From NCBI GenBank assembly GCA_049700455.1, contig JBNAVJ010000010.1:1-64000 (forward strand): a stretch of DNA of 64,000 nt, read 5' to 3'. Shown here one piece after another: positions 55,999 to 64,000 of this stretch. The translations under genes and the position numbers were made by a program. This DNA comes from JBNAVJ01 sp049700455 (GTDB lineage Bacteria > Bacteroidota > Ignavibacteria > Tepidaquicellales > Tepidaquicellaceae). Every line of letters begins with the position of its first letter. The stretch's first letter is position 1. The notes beneath the pieces are model-generated. The model saw only the letters and a list, made by a program, of their open reading frames with translations. It was not told the origin of the DNA and made no database searches.

Positions 55999-56098
55999 CT
56001 ATACAAAAATTATTCCACAAAAGTTCCCAAAAAATTCATTTTTTAATTTAGAAAATTTAATTAAGTTGTAAAATAATTGAACTAATTTAAATAAAAAT

Positions 56099-56509
56099 AT
56101 GCTATCAGATTTTGGACAGGTTTTTATTTTCTTACTTATAGCGATAGCGTTTGTTGGAATCTCCTTTGTAGTTGCAAGATTAATTGCCCCCAAAAAACCC
56201 ACCACAGGGAAATACCTTACATACGAATGTGGAGAGAATACGGAAGGTGAAACATGGATAAAGTTTAACATCAGGTATTATGTGGTTGCGTTGATTTTTA
56301 TCATATTTGATGTAGAAATAGTTTTTCTTTTCCCCTGGGCAGTTGTTTTCAAAGATATGGGAATGATTGCATTTATTGAAATGGCTATTTTTCTTTTCAT
56401 ATTAATTATCGGACTTATATATGTTATAGCTAAAGATGACTTAAAATGGGATAAGCCGCAGCCGGTAATACCGAAGTTGGAACGTAACATATTCAAAGCA
56501 GAAAACTAA
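56099..56509 (+). CDS. nuoA: NADH-quinone oxidoreductase subunit A
   Basis: 136 residues, three membrane helices (about 5-28, 60-85, 90-110). Family marks: KYLTYECGENTEG in the loop after helix 1 and FDVEIVFLFPWAV in helix 2. NuoA is part of the small membrane hinge near the quinone site of complex I. First gene of the nuo run; an AT-rich 100-base gap after birA presumably holds the promoter. Confidence 0.93.
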   Translation: MLSDFGQVFIFLLIAIAFVGISFVVARLIAPKKPTTGKYLTYECGENTEGETWIKFNIRYYVVALIFIIFDVEIVFLFPWAVVFKDMGMIAFIEMAIFLFILIIGLIYVIAKDDLKWDKPQPVIPKLERNIFKAEN

Positions 56510-56523
56510 TACCAATAAAACTA

Positions 56524-57048
56524 ATGGGATTATTAAACAAACTCGATCCACACATTGAGCAATTTGGCAGTGGTAACATTATAATTACTACTGTTGATAA
56601 ATTGCTTAACTGGAGTAGGTTGTCATCAATGTGGCAGATGTTTTTTGGTCTTGCCTGTTGTGCTATTGAAATGATGGCTACGAGTGCCTCGCATTATGAC
56701 CTTGATAGATTTGGAATTATTCCACGTCCTTCACCCCGGCATTGCGATATAATTCTTATTTCCGGGACAGTAACGCTTAAGATGGCAACTCGAATAAAAA
56801 GGTTATGGGACCAGATGCCTGAACCAAAATATTGTATTTCAATGGGCAGTTGTGCAAATTGTGGAGGTCCGTATTGGGAACATGGCTACCACGTGCTAAA
56901 AGGTGTTGATAGGGTTATTCCTGTAGATGTGTACGTGCCAGGTTGTCCTCCGCGACCAGAAGCACTATTGGAAGGGTTAATAAAACTTCAGGAAAAAATC
57001 AGAAATCAATCTACCTATCAAAAAGCAGATAAAATTACGCAGGTTTAA
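56524..57048 (+). CDS. nuoB: NADH-quinone oxidoreductase subunit B (N2 iron-sulfur cluster)
   Basis: 174 residues. It holds the terminal 4Fe-4S cluster N2 that passes electrons to quinone. Ligand candidates: tandem Cys45-Cys46 in GLACCAIEMM, Cys110 in MGSCANCGGPYW and Cys141 in VPGCPPRPE, the standard set. Fourteen bases after nuoA, one base before nuoC. The last 25 residues are poorly conserved. Confidence 0.95.
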   Translation: MGLLNKLDPHIEQFGSGNIIITTVDKLLNWSRLSSMWQMFFGLACCAIEMMATSASHYDLDRFGIIPRPSPRHCDIILISGTVTLKMATRIKRLWDQMPEPKYCISMGSCANCGGPYWEHGYHVLKGVDRVIPVDVYVPGCPPRPEALLEGLIKLQEKIRNQSTYQKADKITQV

Positions 57049-57049
57049 T

Positions 57050-57529
57050 ATGGATATAAACGAAATATATAATAAGTTAAAAGCAGTTTTTGGAGATGCA
57101 ATTCTGGAACTAAAGACGGATAAACCGGTTGACCCTTTTATTATTGTAAGTCCTGAAAATATAAATGCGATATGTTATTTCCTTCGTGATGAAGAATCTC
57201 TTCAATTTGATTCGTTAAGTTGTCTGAGTGGTGTTGATCTTGATAAAGATAATCTTGCCTCGGTTTATCATCTTTATTCTTATGCTTTGAATCATAAGCT
57301 TGTGATAAAAGCGATTGTTCCAAAAGAAAAACCTGAATTGCCTACTGTTAGTGACGTATGGGCTACTGCTGAATGGCATGAGAGGGAAGCGTATGATATG
57401 ATTGGTATTGTTTACACGGGTCATCCTGATTTAAGAAGGATTCTAACCCCTGAAGACTGGGAAGGATATCCTTTACGGAAAGATTACAAGGTACAGGAAT
57501 TTTATAATGGAATGAAAGTTCCATATTAA
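57050..57529 (+). CDS. nuoC: NADH-quinone oxidoreductase subunit C
   Basis: 159 residues, the 30-kDa peripheral subunit. Diagnostic C-terminal signature: TAEWHEREAYDMIGIVYTGHP, RRILTPEDWEGYPLRKDY. Separate from NuoD here, unlike the fused NuoCD of E. coli. One base separates the nuoB stop from the ATG. Confidence 0.94.
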   Translation: MDINEIYNKLKAVFGDAILELKTDKPVDPFIIVSPENINAICYFLRDEESLQFDSLSCLSGVDLDKDNLASVYHLYSYALNHKLVIKAIVPKEKPELPTVSDVWATAEWHEREAYDMIGIVYTGHPDLRRILTPEDWEGYPLRKDYKVQEFYNGMKVPY

Positions 57530-57545
57530 ATTTTATCAAAAGTTT

Positions 57546-58664
57546 ATGTCAGAACTTCGAACAGAGGAAATGGTAATTAATATGGGTCCTCAACACCCAT
57601 CAACTCATGGGGTTTTGAGACTCAAAGTTGTTCTTGATGGCGAAATTGTAGTAGAAGTTAAACCTTACATAGGTTACCTTCATCGTTGTTTTGAGAAGCA
57701 TGCTGAAGCAATGACCTATCCGCAGGTAGTCCCTTATACAGATAGAATGGATTATGTTAATGCAATGAATAATGAACTTGGGTATGCTATAGCAGTAGAG
57801 AAGCTATTAGGTATTCAGGTGTCTGAAAGGGTGGAATATATACGCGTAATAATGGCGGAGTTGCAAAGAATAGCTTCACATCTAATTGCAATTGGAACTT
57901 ACGGCAATGATGCAGGAGCATTTACTCCATTTCTCTATTGCTTTATTGATCGTGAAAAGATACTGGAAATTTTTGAGATGACTTGTGGAGCGCGTTTGTT
58001 ATATAATTATATTTGGGTTGGGGGGCTATCGCACGATATTCCAAAAGATTTTCAAAAGAAGGTTAAAGAATTTGTTAAATACTTTAGACCAAGGATAGAT
58101 CAACTCAATGGTTTATTATCTTACAATAAAATTTTTATTGAACGTACAGCAAACATTGGAATATTGCCTGCTAATGTAGCTATTAATGGGGGAGCCAGCG
58201 GCCCAACTCTGCGTGGGAGTGGAGTAAAATTTGACCTGAGAAAAAATGATCCTTATTCCATTTATCATAAATTTGATTTTGACATACCAACCGGAACAGG
58301 CGAGGTAGGAACTGTTGGTGACTGCTGGGATAGGTATATGGTAAGGGTGAGAGAAATGGAACAATCGCTCAGGATTATAGAACAGGCTGTTGATAACATT
58401 CCCGAAGGAGATGTTTTTGCTAATATTCCAAAGAGAGTGAAACCTCCTATAGGTGAAGTTTATGTGAGAACTGAAACCCCAAAAGGTGAGCTTGGGTATT
58501 ACATCATCAGCGATGGCAGTTTAAATCCGTATCGTGTGAAAGCACGTTCACCATCTTTTTGTAACTTGAGCCTCATTAATCAGATTTCGCGTGGCTATAT
58601 GATTGCTGATCTTATAATGATATTAGGGAGTTTTGATATTGTTCTTGGTGAAATTGATAGATAA
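57546..58664 (+). CDS. nuoD: NADH-quinone oxidoreductase subunit D (49-kDa)
   Basis: 372 residues. It forms the quinone-binding cavity together with NuoB. Signatures: MGPQHPSTHGVLRL at the N-terminus, GYLHRCFEKHAEAMTYPQ, ELQRIASHLIAIGTYGND and the C-terminal SPSFCNLSLINQISRG with an LGEIDR end. Related to NiFe-hydrogenase large subunits but without the metal-binding cysteine pairs. Sixteen bases after nuoC. Confidence 0.95.
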   Translation: MSELRTEEMVINMGPQHPSTHGVLRLKVVLDGEIVVEVKPYIGYLHRCFEKHAEAMTYPQVVPYTDRMDYVNAMNNELGYAIAVEKLLGIQVSERVEYIRVIMAELQRIASHLIAIGTYGNDAGAFTPFLYCFIDREKILEIFEMTCGARLLYNYIWVGGLSHDIPKDFQKKVKEFVKYFRPRIDQLNGLLSYNKIFIERTANIGILPANVAINGGASGPTLRGSGVKFDLRKNDPYSIYHKFDFDIPTGTGEVGTVGDCWDRYMVRVREMEQSLRIIEQAVDNIPEGDVFANIPKRVKPPIGEVYVRTETPKGELGYYIISDGSLNPYRVKARSPSFCNLSLINQISRGYMIADLIMILGSFDIVLGEIDR

Positions 58665-58691
58665 CAATTTTCAGAATTAAAGTAATAAATT

Positions 58692-59747
58692 TTGGAAGCA
58701 TACTTTACAGAAATTTTTGGCAGTGATTTAGTAGCTAAAATTCTTATTCCTATTCCTATCGCTTTATGGATAGCATTGTTTGCTTTATATGCAGTACTTG
58801 CAGAGAGGAAAGTTTCTGCATGGATACAAGATCGCGTTGGTCCTAACAGAGTTGGAAAATGGGGATTGTTACAAACAATTATTGATGCAATTAAACTTAT
58901 TCAGAAAGAATTCGTTTATCCGTTTAGGGCGGATAAGTTGCTATTTAGAATTGCTCCTTATCTGGTTTTTAGTGCAACCTTCTTGGGGTATGCTGTGATA
59001 CCTTTTAGTAGTATTTATATTGGTGTCGATTTGAATGTGGGGTTATTTTATTTCTTTGCTGTTACATCTCTTGGGGTGATGGCTCTTTTGATTGCCGGTT
59101 GGTCATCTAATAACAAGTATTCATTATATGGTGGAATGCGCTCTGTTGCTCAGATAGTAAGTTATGAGATTCCCACTGCTTTGAGTGCCCTGACAGTGGT
59201 TATGTTGAGTGGTACCTTGCAGATGCAAAAAATTGTGATACAACAGGCTGGCGGAATTCAAAACTGGTTTATTTTTGGAGGACCCGGAGACGCAAGTAAA
59301 TATCTACTTTTTCCTTTAATGCTTGTATCATCGGTTATACTCTTTATTTCTACACTTGCAGAAACAAATCGTACTCCGTTTGACCTTCCTGAAGCGGATA
59401 GTGAGTTAGTTGCGGGGGTACATCTTGAATACTCCGGAATGATGTTTGCTTTCTTTTTCCTTGCAGAGTATGCGCAGATGTTTGCGGTTGCTGCTCTTGT
59501 ATCGACTTTATTTTTTGGAGGGTGGCAATCTCCATTTGGTGATTTGATTCCGTTTTTGAATACCCCGGGGATGCAATTTTTCTGGTCTCTTGCAAAAGGA
59601 CTTTTATTTGTTTTTGTACAAATCTGGTTGAGATGGACATTGCCTCGAGTTAGAGTTGATCAGTTGATGAATATGTGCTGGAAATATTTGATACCTATTT
59701 CGCTTGCTAATATTTTAATAATAGGCATTTATGTTGCTCTAAAATAA
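58692..59747 (+). CDS. nuoH: NADH-quinone oxidoreductase subunit H, TTG start
   Basis: 351 residues, eight membrane helices. Signatures: ERKVSAWIQDRVGPNRVGKWG (loop 1) and ETNRTPFDLPEADSELVAG (loop 5), both at the quinone channel. The start must be upstream of the first helix. An in-frame TAA at 58686-58688 leaves TTG at 58692 (or ATT at 58689) as the only options, so this subunit uses a non-ATG start with no clear Shine-Dalgarno, probably to hold its level down. Confidence 0.94.
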   Translation: MEAYFTEIFGSDLVAKILIPIPIALWIALFALYAVLAERKVSAWIQDRVGPNRVGKWGLLQTIIDAIKLIQKEFVYPFRADKLLFRIAPYLVFSATFLGYAVIPFSSIYIGVDLNVGLFYFFAVTSLGVMALLIAGWSSNNKYSLYGGMRSVAQIVSYEIPTALSALTVVMLSGTLQMQKIVIQQAGGIQNWFIFGGPGDASKYLLFPLMLVSSVILFISTLAETNRTPFDLPEADSELVAGVHLEYSGMMFAFFFLAEYAQMFAVAALVSTLFFGGWQSPFGDLIPFLNTPGMQFFWSLAKGLLFVFVQIWLRWTLPRVRVDQLMNMCWKYLIPISLANILIIGIYVALK

Positions 59748-59756
59748 AATTTGGTT

Positions 59757-60359
59757 ATGAAGTATTTTAAGCACATTTATCAGGCAATAAGTACGATTTT
59801 GATTGGAATGGGGATTACGTTTAGACACCTTTTTCAGAAAAGTGTTACTATACAGTACCCTGAGGTTCGTTTACAGTTACCTGAAAGAGAACGTAACAGA
59901 ATTTTTGTAAATATAGATGATTGCATAGGGTGTGACCAGTGTGCACGGGCTTGTCCTGTAAGCTGCATTACAATAGAAACAATCAAGGCTGTCCCGGGTG
60001 ATATTGTGGGTAAAACAGGTGTTACTTCACAGGGAAAAAAGAAATCTCTCTTTGTTTCTAAATTTGAAATTGATTTTGGGAAATGTTGTTTTTGTCAACT
60101 ATGTGTTTTTCCCTGTCCTACGGAATGCATTTATATGACAGATGTATTTGAATACTCAACTTATTCTCGTGATGGATTGATTTACCAGTTTAGTGATATG
60201 ACTCCTGAAATGGTCGAAGAAAAGAAAAAGAAGCTTGAGGAATATAATATTGAACAGGCTAAGAAAAAAGAAGCAGCGGCAGCAAAACCTACTGCAAAAC
60301 CGGTTAATATTCAGCCTCCGGAAGCAAAGTCGTCAGAAGATGAAAATAAAGCACAATAG
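59757..60359 (+). CDS. nuoI: NADH-quinone oxidoreductase subunit I (two 4Fe-4S clusters)
   Basis: About 200 residues. Two ferredoxin motifs, CIGCDQCARACPVSC and CCFCQLCVFPCPTEC, hold clusters N6a and N6b on the path to N2. The ATG at 59757 is chosen over the in-frame TTG at 59751. The last 40 residues (KKLEEYNIEQAKKKEAAAAKPTAKP) are a charged Ala/Lys/Pro tail longer than usual. Confidence 0.94.
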   Translation: MKYFKHIYQAISTILIGMGITFRHLFQKSVTIQYPEVRLQLPERERNRIFVNIDDCIGCDQCARACPVSCITIETIKAVPGDIVGKTGVTSQGKKKSLFVSKFEIDFGKCCFCQLCVFPCPTECIYMTDVFEYSTYSRDGLIYQFSDMTPEMVEEKKKKLEEYNIEQAKKKEAAAAKPTAKPVNIQPPEAKSSEDENKAQ

Positions 60360-60362
60360 AAT

Positions 60363-60854
60363 ATGGATTTTTATACAATAATATTTTATCTCTTTGCTGT
60401 TATAACACTTGTGTCGGGCTTCATTGTTGTTACTTCTAAAAACATAATGCATGCAGCCGTATCACTTTTTGTAATGTTGTTTAGTGTCGCAGTCTTTTAT
60501 GTACTTTTATATGCTGATTTTATAGCTATAACTCAGATAATGGTATACATAGGTGGTATTCTTGTGCTATTGATATTCGGTATTATGTTAACTCATAAAA
60601 TAACAGAAGCTGATTTAAAAACTTCAAATCTGAAAGTTATCCCGGCGATGATTTTTACTGTTGGTATTACAGCAATAATAATTTCTGTTGTTTTATCAAC
60701 GAAATGGAATGTATTCAGTTCAGTTAGATATGAAACGACGGTGGAGAAGATTGGGGTGATGTTTCTTACAAACTATCTTTTACCCTTTGAAGTAGCATCT
60801 ATAGTTTTACTTGTTGCTTTGATTGGGGCCGCAATGTATGCAAGAAAAAAATAA
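60363..60854 (+). CDS. nuoJ: NADH-quinone oxidoreductase subunit J
   Basis: 163 residues, five membrane helices (DFYTIIFYLFAVITLVSGF first). Typical NuoJ marks: KNIMHAAVSLFVMLFSVAVFY and MVYIGGILVLLIFGIML, containing the pi-bulge helix region. Three bases after nuoI. Confidence 0.93.
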   Translation: MDFYTIIFYLFAVITLVSGFIVVTSKNIMHAAVSLFVMLFSVAVFYVLLYADFIAITQIMVYIGGILVLLIFGIMLTHKITEADLKTSNLKVIPAMIFTVGITAIIISVVLSTKWNVFSSVRYETTVEKIGVMFLTNYLLPFEVASIVLLVALIGAAMYARKK

Positions 60855-60863
60855 AGTTTGAAT

Positions 60864-61172
60864 ATGGAAGTTGGATTACAACATTATCTAATTTTAAGTG
60901 CGATAATTTTTGGTTTTGGACTTTACGCACTCATTTCACGACGTAATGCAATTCTTGTCTTGATGGGAATTGAGCTGATACTTAATGCTGCAAATATTAA
61001 TCTTATTGCATTCTCGAGGTATTCGGGACTTGGAATAGACGGGCATGTAATTAGTGTTTTTGTAATTATACTTGCAGTTGCTGAAGCAGCTATTGCTCTT
61101 GGAATTATCCTTGCGTTATATACTAATTATCTTACTGTTAATCTTGATGAAGCTAATACAATGAAAGATTAA
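60864..61172 (+). CDS. nuoK: NADH-quinone oxidoreductase subunit K
   Basis: About 102 residues, three membrane helices. MGIELILNAANINLIAF carries the conserved membrane Glu, and VIILAVAEAAIALGIILALY carries the second Glu, the two proton-path acids of the family. ATG at 60864 preferred to the in-frame TTG at 60858. Confidence 0.93.
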   Translation: MEVGLQHYLILSAIIFGFGLYALISRRNAILVLMGIELILNAANINLIAFSRYSGLGIDGHVISVFVIILAVAEAAIALGIILALYTNYLTVNLDEANTMKD

Positions 61173-61188
61173 AATTTAAAGTTTACAA

Positions 61189-63219
61189 ATGGAATTTGCG
61201 ATTAAATATTTACCGCTTGTTATTCTTTTGATACCGTTGGTGTCGTTCCTGATTTTAAGTTTCTTTGGAAAGCGATTACCACGGCAGGGGGATTGGCTTG
61301 CTGTGAGTTTGCTTTTCATTGATCTTGCTCTTTCTATTGTGGTATTTATAGCGTACTCATCATTGGGTAAATATTCATATACTATTGATTGGTTTGATAT
61401 AGGTAGCAATCCATTTTCATCTCCTTCTAAATTTACAGTTGGATTTGTAATTGATGAGATTTCTGCTATAATGCTTGTTGTGGTGAATACGATTAGTGCA
61501 TTTGTTCATCTGTTTTCGGTGAAATATATGGAAGGGGATTTTAAGTATAAGAAGTATTTTGCATATCTTGGATTTTTCACGTTTTCAATGTTGGGACTTG
61601 TTCTGACGAATAACGTTCTTTTGATGTATGTGTTCTGGGAACTTGTTGGGGTTAGTTCGTACTTATTAATTGGTTTCTGGTATGAGAAACCTGCTCCTCA
61701 GGAAGCTGCTAAGAAAGCTTTTATAGTTAATAGAATTGGTGATGTTGGGTTTCTTCTTGGAATAATGATAATCTTTTTTACGATTGGAAGTTTTACTTTT
61801 ACAGATATTTTTGAACAGGTATCAGCAGGTGCTTTACAGGGTAAGTTGTTAACTGCAGCCGGTATACTTCTTTTCTGTGGTGCAATAGGGAAGTCGGCAC
61901 AGTTTCCACTACACGTATGGTTGCCTGATGCTATGGAGGGTCCAACGCCGGTTTCAGCTTTGATTCACGCTGCAACGATGGTGGCGGCGGGAGTTTATCT
62001 AACAGCAAGAATTTTTGTAATGCTTTCTCCTGATGCTTTAACCTTTGTAACTTTTATTGGAACAATAACAGCGTTTATATCTGCAACAATTGCTATTACA
62101 CAAAATGATATCAAAAAGGTTCTTGCTTATTCAACTATTAGCCAGCTTGGCTATATGATTATGGCAATTGGAATTGGTGCAATGGCTGTGGGTTTTTTCC
62201 ATCTTGTTACTCATGCGTTTTTTAAGGCTTGTCTCTTTTTAACCGCAGGCTCAGTTATTTATGGATTGCATCACGTTCAGGATATCAGGGAAATGGGTGG
62301 ACTGAGAAGAAAAATGCCCATTACATTTTACACATTTCTTATTGCAACGCTTGCAATTTCAGGAATACCACTAACTTCGGGATTCTTAAGTAAAGACTCA
62401 ATTCTGGCTGCTACTATAGCCTTTGCTGAAATAAATGGTGGGATAACTTATCTTGTTCCCATAACGGCATTTCTTGTTGCCGGACTTACTGCATTTTATA
62501 TGTTCCGTCTCCTGATAATTACTTTTCTTGGCGAACCTCGAAATAAAGAAAAGTATGAGCATTGCAAGGAGTCCCCGATTCAAATTACCTTACCACTTAT
62601 TGTTTTATCGGTGCTTTCAATATTTATTTTCTATACGCCAAATCCCCTTAGTGCAGATGCTGGCTGGTTTTTGAATCTGGTAAAAACGCCACAATCATTA
62701 TTAGTTGGAGCAAAAGGTGCAATTTATCATATTGTAGATAAGGTTGAGTTTGCGGAGCTTGTACATCATGCTCACTATCCAGCAATGGCACTCTCATTAC
62801 TGATTGCAGGAACAGGTATTACTCTTGCTTACGTTTTATATCACTGGAAGAAAGTTGACGTTGATAAAATTACTGAACGAATTAAACCTATTTATAACTT
62901 TTCACTTAACAAATGGTATTTTGATGAGTTATATAACAAGACTGTTGTTGCGTTAACAATGGTAATTTCAAGAGCTTCAGGATGGTTTGATAATAAGATA
63001 GTCGATGGAATGGTGAATGGAGCTGCTTATATAACAAAAATGACATCATTTTTATCAGGCAAATTTGATAATTTTGTAATTGACGGTCTGGTTAATCTAA
63101 CTGCAGGTATAATAGGCTTCTTTGGGTTAATTTTCAGAAAGTTTCAGACTGGTAAGATACAAACTTATGTGATGTTTCTGATTTTTGGGATTATTGTTCT
63201 TTACTTTATATTTAGATAA
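61189..63219 (+). CDS. nuoL: NADH-quinone oxidoreductase subunit L (proton pump)
   Basis: 676 residues. Antiporter-like core of 14 helices plus the C-terminal lateral helix (about 575-665). Signatures: VFWELVGVSSYLLIGFWY (conserved Glu), GKSAQFPLHVWLPDAMEGPT (helix 7 Lys/His), SALIHAATMVAAGVYL and STISQLGYM. Pumps protons at the distal end of complex I. Sixteen bases after nuoK; a tRNA gene follows five bases after the stop. Confidence 0.95.
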   Translation: MEFAIKYLPLVILLIPLVSFLILSFFGKRLPRQGDWLAVSLLFIDLALSIVVFIAYSSLGKYSYTIDWFDIGSNPFSSPSKFTVGFVIDEISAIMLVVVNTISAFVHLFSVKYMEGDFKYKKYFAYLGFFTFSMLGLVLTNNVLLMYVFWELVGVSSYLLIGFWYEKPAPQEAAKKAFIVNRIGDVGFLLGIMIIFFTIGSFTFTDIFEQVSAGALQGKLLTAAGILLFCGAIGKSAQFPLHVWLPDAMEGPTPVSALIHAATMVAAGVYLTARIFVMLSPDALTFVTFIGTITAFISATIAITQNDIKKVLAYSTISQLGYMIMAIGIGAMAVGFFHLVTHAFFKACLFLTAGSVIYGLHHVQDIREMGGLRRKMPITFYTFLIATLAISGIPLTSGFLSKDSILAATIAFAEINGGITYLVPITAFLVAGLTAFYMFRLLIITFLGEPRNKEKYEHCKESPIQITLPLIVLSVLSIFIFYTPNPLSADAGWFLNLVKTPQSLLVGAKGAIYHIVDKVEFAELVHHAHYPAMALSLLIAGTGITLAYVLYHWKKVDVDKITERIKPIYNFSLNKWYFDELYNKTVVALTMVISRASGWFDNKIVDGMVNGAAYITKMTSFLSGKFDNFVIDGLVNLTAGIIGFFGLIFRKFQTGKIQTYVMFLIFGIIVLYFIFR

Positions 63220-63224
63220 AGTTT

Positions 63225-63310
63225 GCCGAAATGGCGGAACTGGCAGACGCACCAGACTCAAAATCTGGCGGGACTTAAATCCCGTGAGGGTTCGACTCCC
63301 TCTTTCGGCA
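63225..63310 (+). tRNA. tRNA-Leu, anticodon CAA
   Basis: Acceptor GCCGAAA (63225-63231) pairs with TTTCGGC (63303-63309), discriminator A at 63310, no encoded CCA. Anticodon stem CCAGA/TCTGG (63252-63256/63264-63268) with loop CTCAAAA gives CAA at 63259-63261. A long variable arm and a GTTCGACTC T-loop fit a class II tRNA-Leu of 86 bases. Confidence 0.95.
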
Positions 63311-63343
63311 CAAAATTATGGTTAAATAATTAATACATTACTA

Positions 63344-64000
63344 ATGGGAGAATTTAAAATACTTGGAATTGGTATACTCAGCTGGCTTATTTTCCTGCCT
63401 ATCATTGGAATGATTGTAATTGCATTTATCCCAAAAGCTTATGAACGAATTGTCAAGTATGTGGCTCTGGTTTTTCCCTTCATTCAGGTTATTTTAAGTT
63501 TGGTTTTATTACTAAATTACAATCCTGGGCTGGCCGGTATTAATAAGATTGAAGGGTTTCAGTTTATTGAAAAGTTTGATTGGATTAATGTACCAGCGAT
63601 TTTATGGGATGGAAAAATACATATTGAGTATTTCCTGGGAATAGATGGACTGTCATTACCAATGGTTATCCTCACCTCAGTTATTAGTTTCATTGGTGCT
63701 GTAGCTTCTTTTAGTATTAAGAAAAACGAAAAGGGATACTATATTATGTATCTCTTTCTTGTTACTGGTATGATGGGTGTATTTTGTGCTCTTGATATGT
63801 TTTTATTCTTCGTTTTCTGGGAAGTTATGTTGCTGCCGATGTACTTTTTGATTGGAATCTGGGGGGGAGAGAGAAGAGAATATGCAGCAATTAAGTTCTT
63901 CCTTTATACTTTGTTTGGCAGTGTATTCATTCTGGTTACGATAATTGCAATGTATTTTACTTCAAATGTTCCTTCTTATGGACACACTTTCAATATGCTG
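63344..64000 (+). CDS. nuoM: NADH-quinone oxidoreductase subunit M, N-terminal 219 codons (runs off the window)
   Basis: Open from ATG at 63344 to the last base with no stop. Antiporter-like subunit of complex I. Seen: IEYFLGIDGLSLPMVILT near residue 105 (typical NuoM) and FFVFWEVMLLPMYFLIGIWGG with the conserved helix-5 Glu near residue 165. It is separated from nuoL only by the tRNA gene. Confidence 0.93.
   Translation, partial: MGEFKILGIGILSWLIFLPIIGMIVIAFIPKAYERIVKYVALVFPFIQVILSLVLLLNYNPGLAGINKIEGFQFIEKFDWINVPAILWDGKIHIEYFLGIDGLSLPMVILTSVISFIGAVASFSIKKNEKGYYIMYLFLVTGMMGVFCALDMFLFFVFWEVMLLPMYFLIGIWGGERREYAAIKFFLYTLFGSVFILVTIIAMYFTSNVPSYGHTFNML

Noticed and set aside
1..64000. CRISPR arrays, insertion sequences, rRNA genes
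   Set aside because: No regularly spaced repeats, no transposase-like product and no rRNA-like sequence were found on either strand.

Overview
The window is low-GC bacterial chromosome. It most likely comes from the Ignavibacteria/Chlorobi side of the Bacteroidota. Five predicted secreted proteins end in the type IX secretion (T9SS) type A sorting domain with the NYPNPFNP signature typical of Ignavibacteria. The complex I gene order is A-B-C-D-H-I-J-K-L-M, with no E/F/G genes among them. TTG and GTG starts and weak Shine-Dalgarno sites are frequent. The taxonomic call is inference; there is no rRNA in the window.

Layout. 1-7700 (mostly minus): the N-terminal part of methylmalonyl-CoA mutase (runs off the left edge), a secreted esterase, an isochorismatase-family hydrolase, a T9SS protein with a sigma-54-like promoter, and a small Cys/Lys-rich protein. 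8085-9210 (plus): a phage-type gene overlapped by a NUMOD4/HNH endonuclease-like gene. 9211-16516 (minus): a cytoplasmic five-PAS HisKA_2 kinase overlapping two stand-alone receivers, then a 1271-residue membrane hybrid kinase. 16681-21885 (plus): an intact, very compact HK97-type head and lysis cassette: portal, prohead protease, capsid, connector, two small membrane proteins, a membrane-anchored protein and an M15 endolysin. No terminase, tail or integrase gene is in the window. This is the most unusual part of the window.

22117-36054 (plus): a 2065-residue beta-helix T9SS protein, a T9SS subtilisin, a PpiD/SurA-like folding factor, an APC permease with a USP-like tail, and a beta-barrel protein. 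36223-43992 (minus): a 2043-residue alpha-2-macroglobulin with a thioester motif, and a CAT-type amino acid permease. 44554-52063 (plus): two T9SS repeat proteins (BNR and FG-GAP), then an MgtA-type P-ATPase overlapping an MFS exporter gene. 52106-53352 (minus): a zinc-ribbon membrane protein and a TPMT-like methyltransferase. 53442-55998 (plus): a second subtilisin and biotin-protein ligase. 56099-64000 (plus): the nuo operon, with a tRNA-Leu(CAA) gene between nuoL and nuoM; nuoM runs off the right edge.

How the genes relate: much of the window encodes envelope and secreted functions (T9SS cargo, proteases, a protease trap, a periplasmic chaperone), transport and respiration. The head cassette and the 8085-9210 pair look phage-derived. 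They are separated by two sensory modules that carry no DNA-binding output domain.
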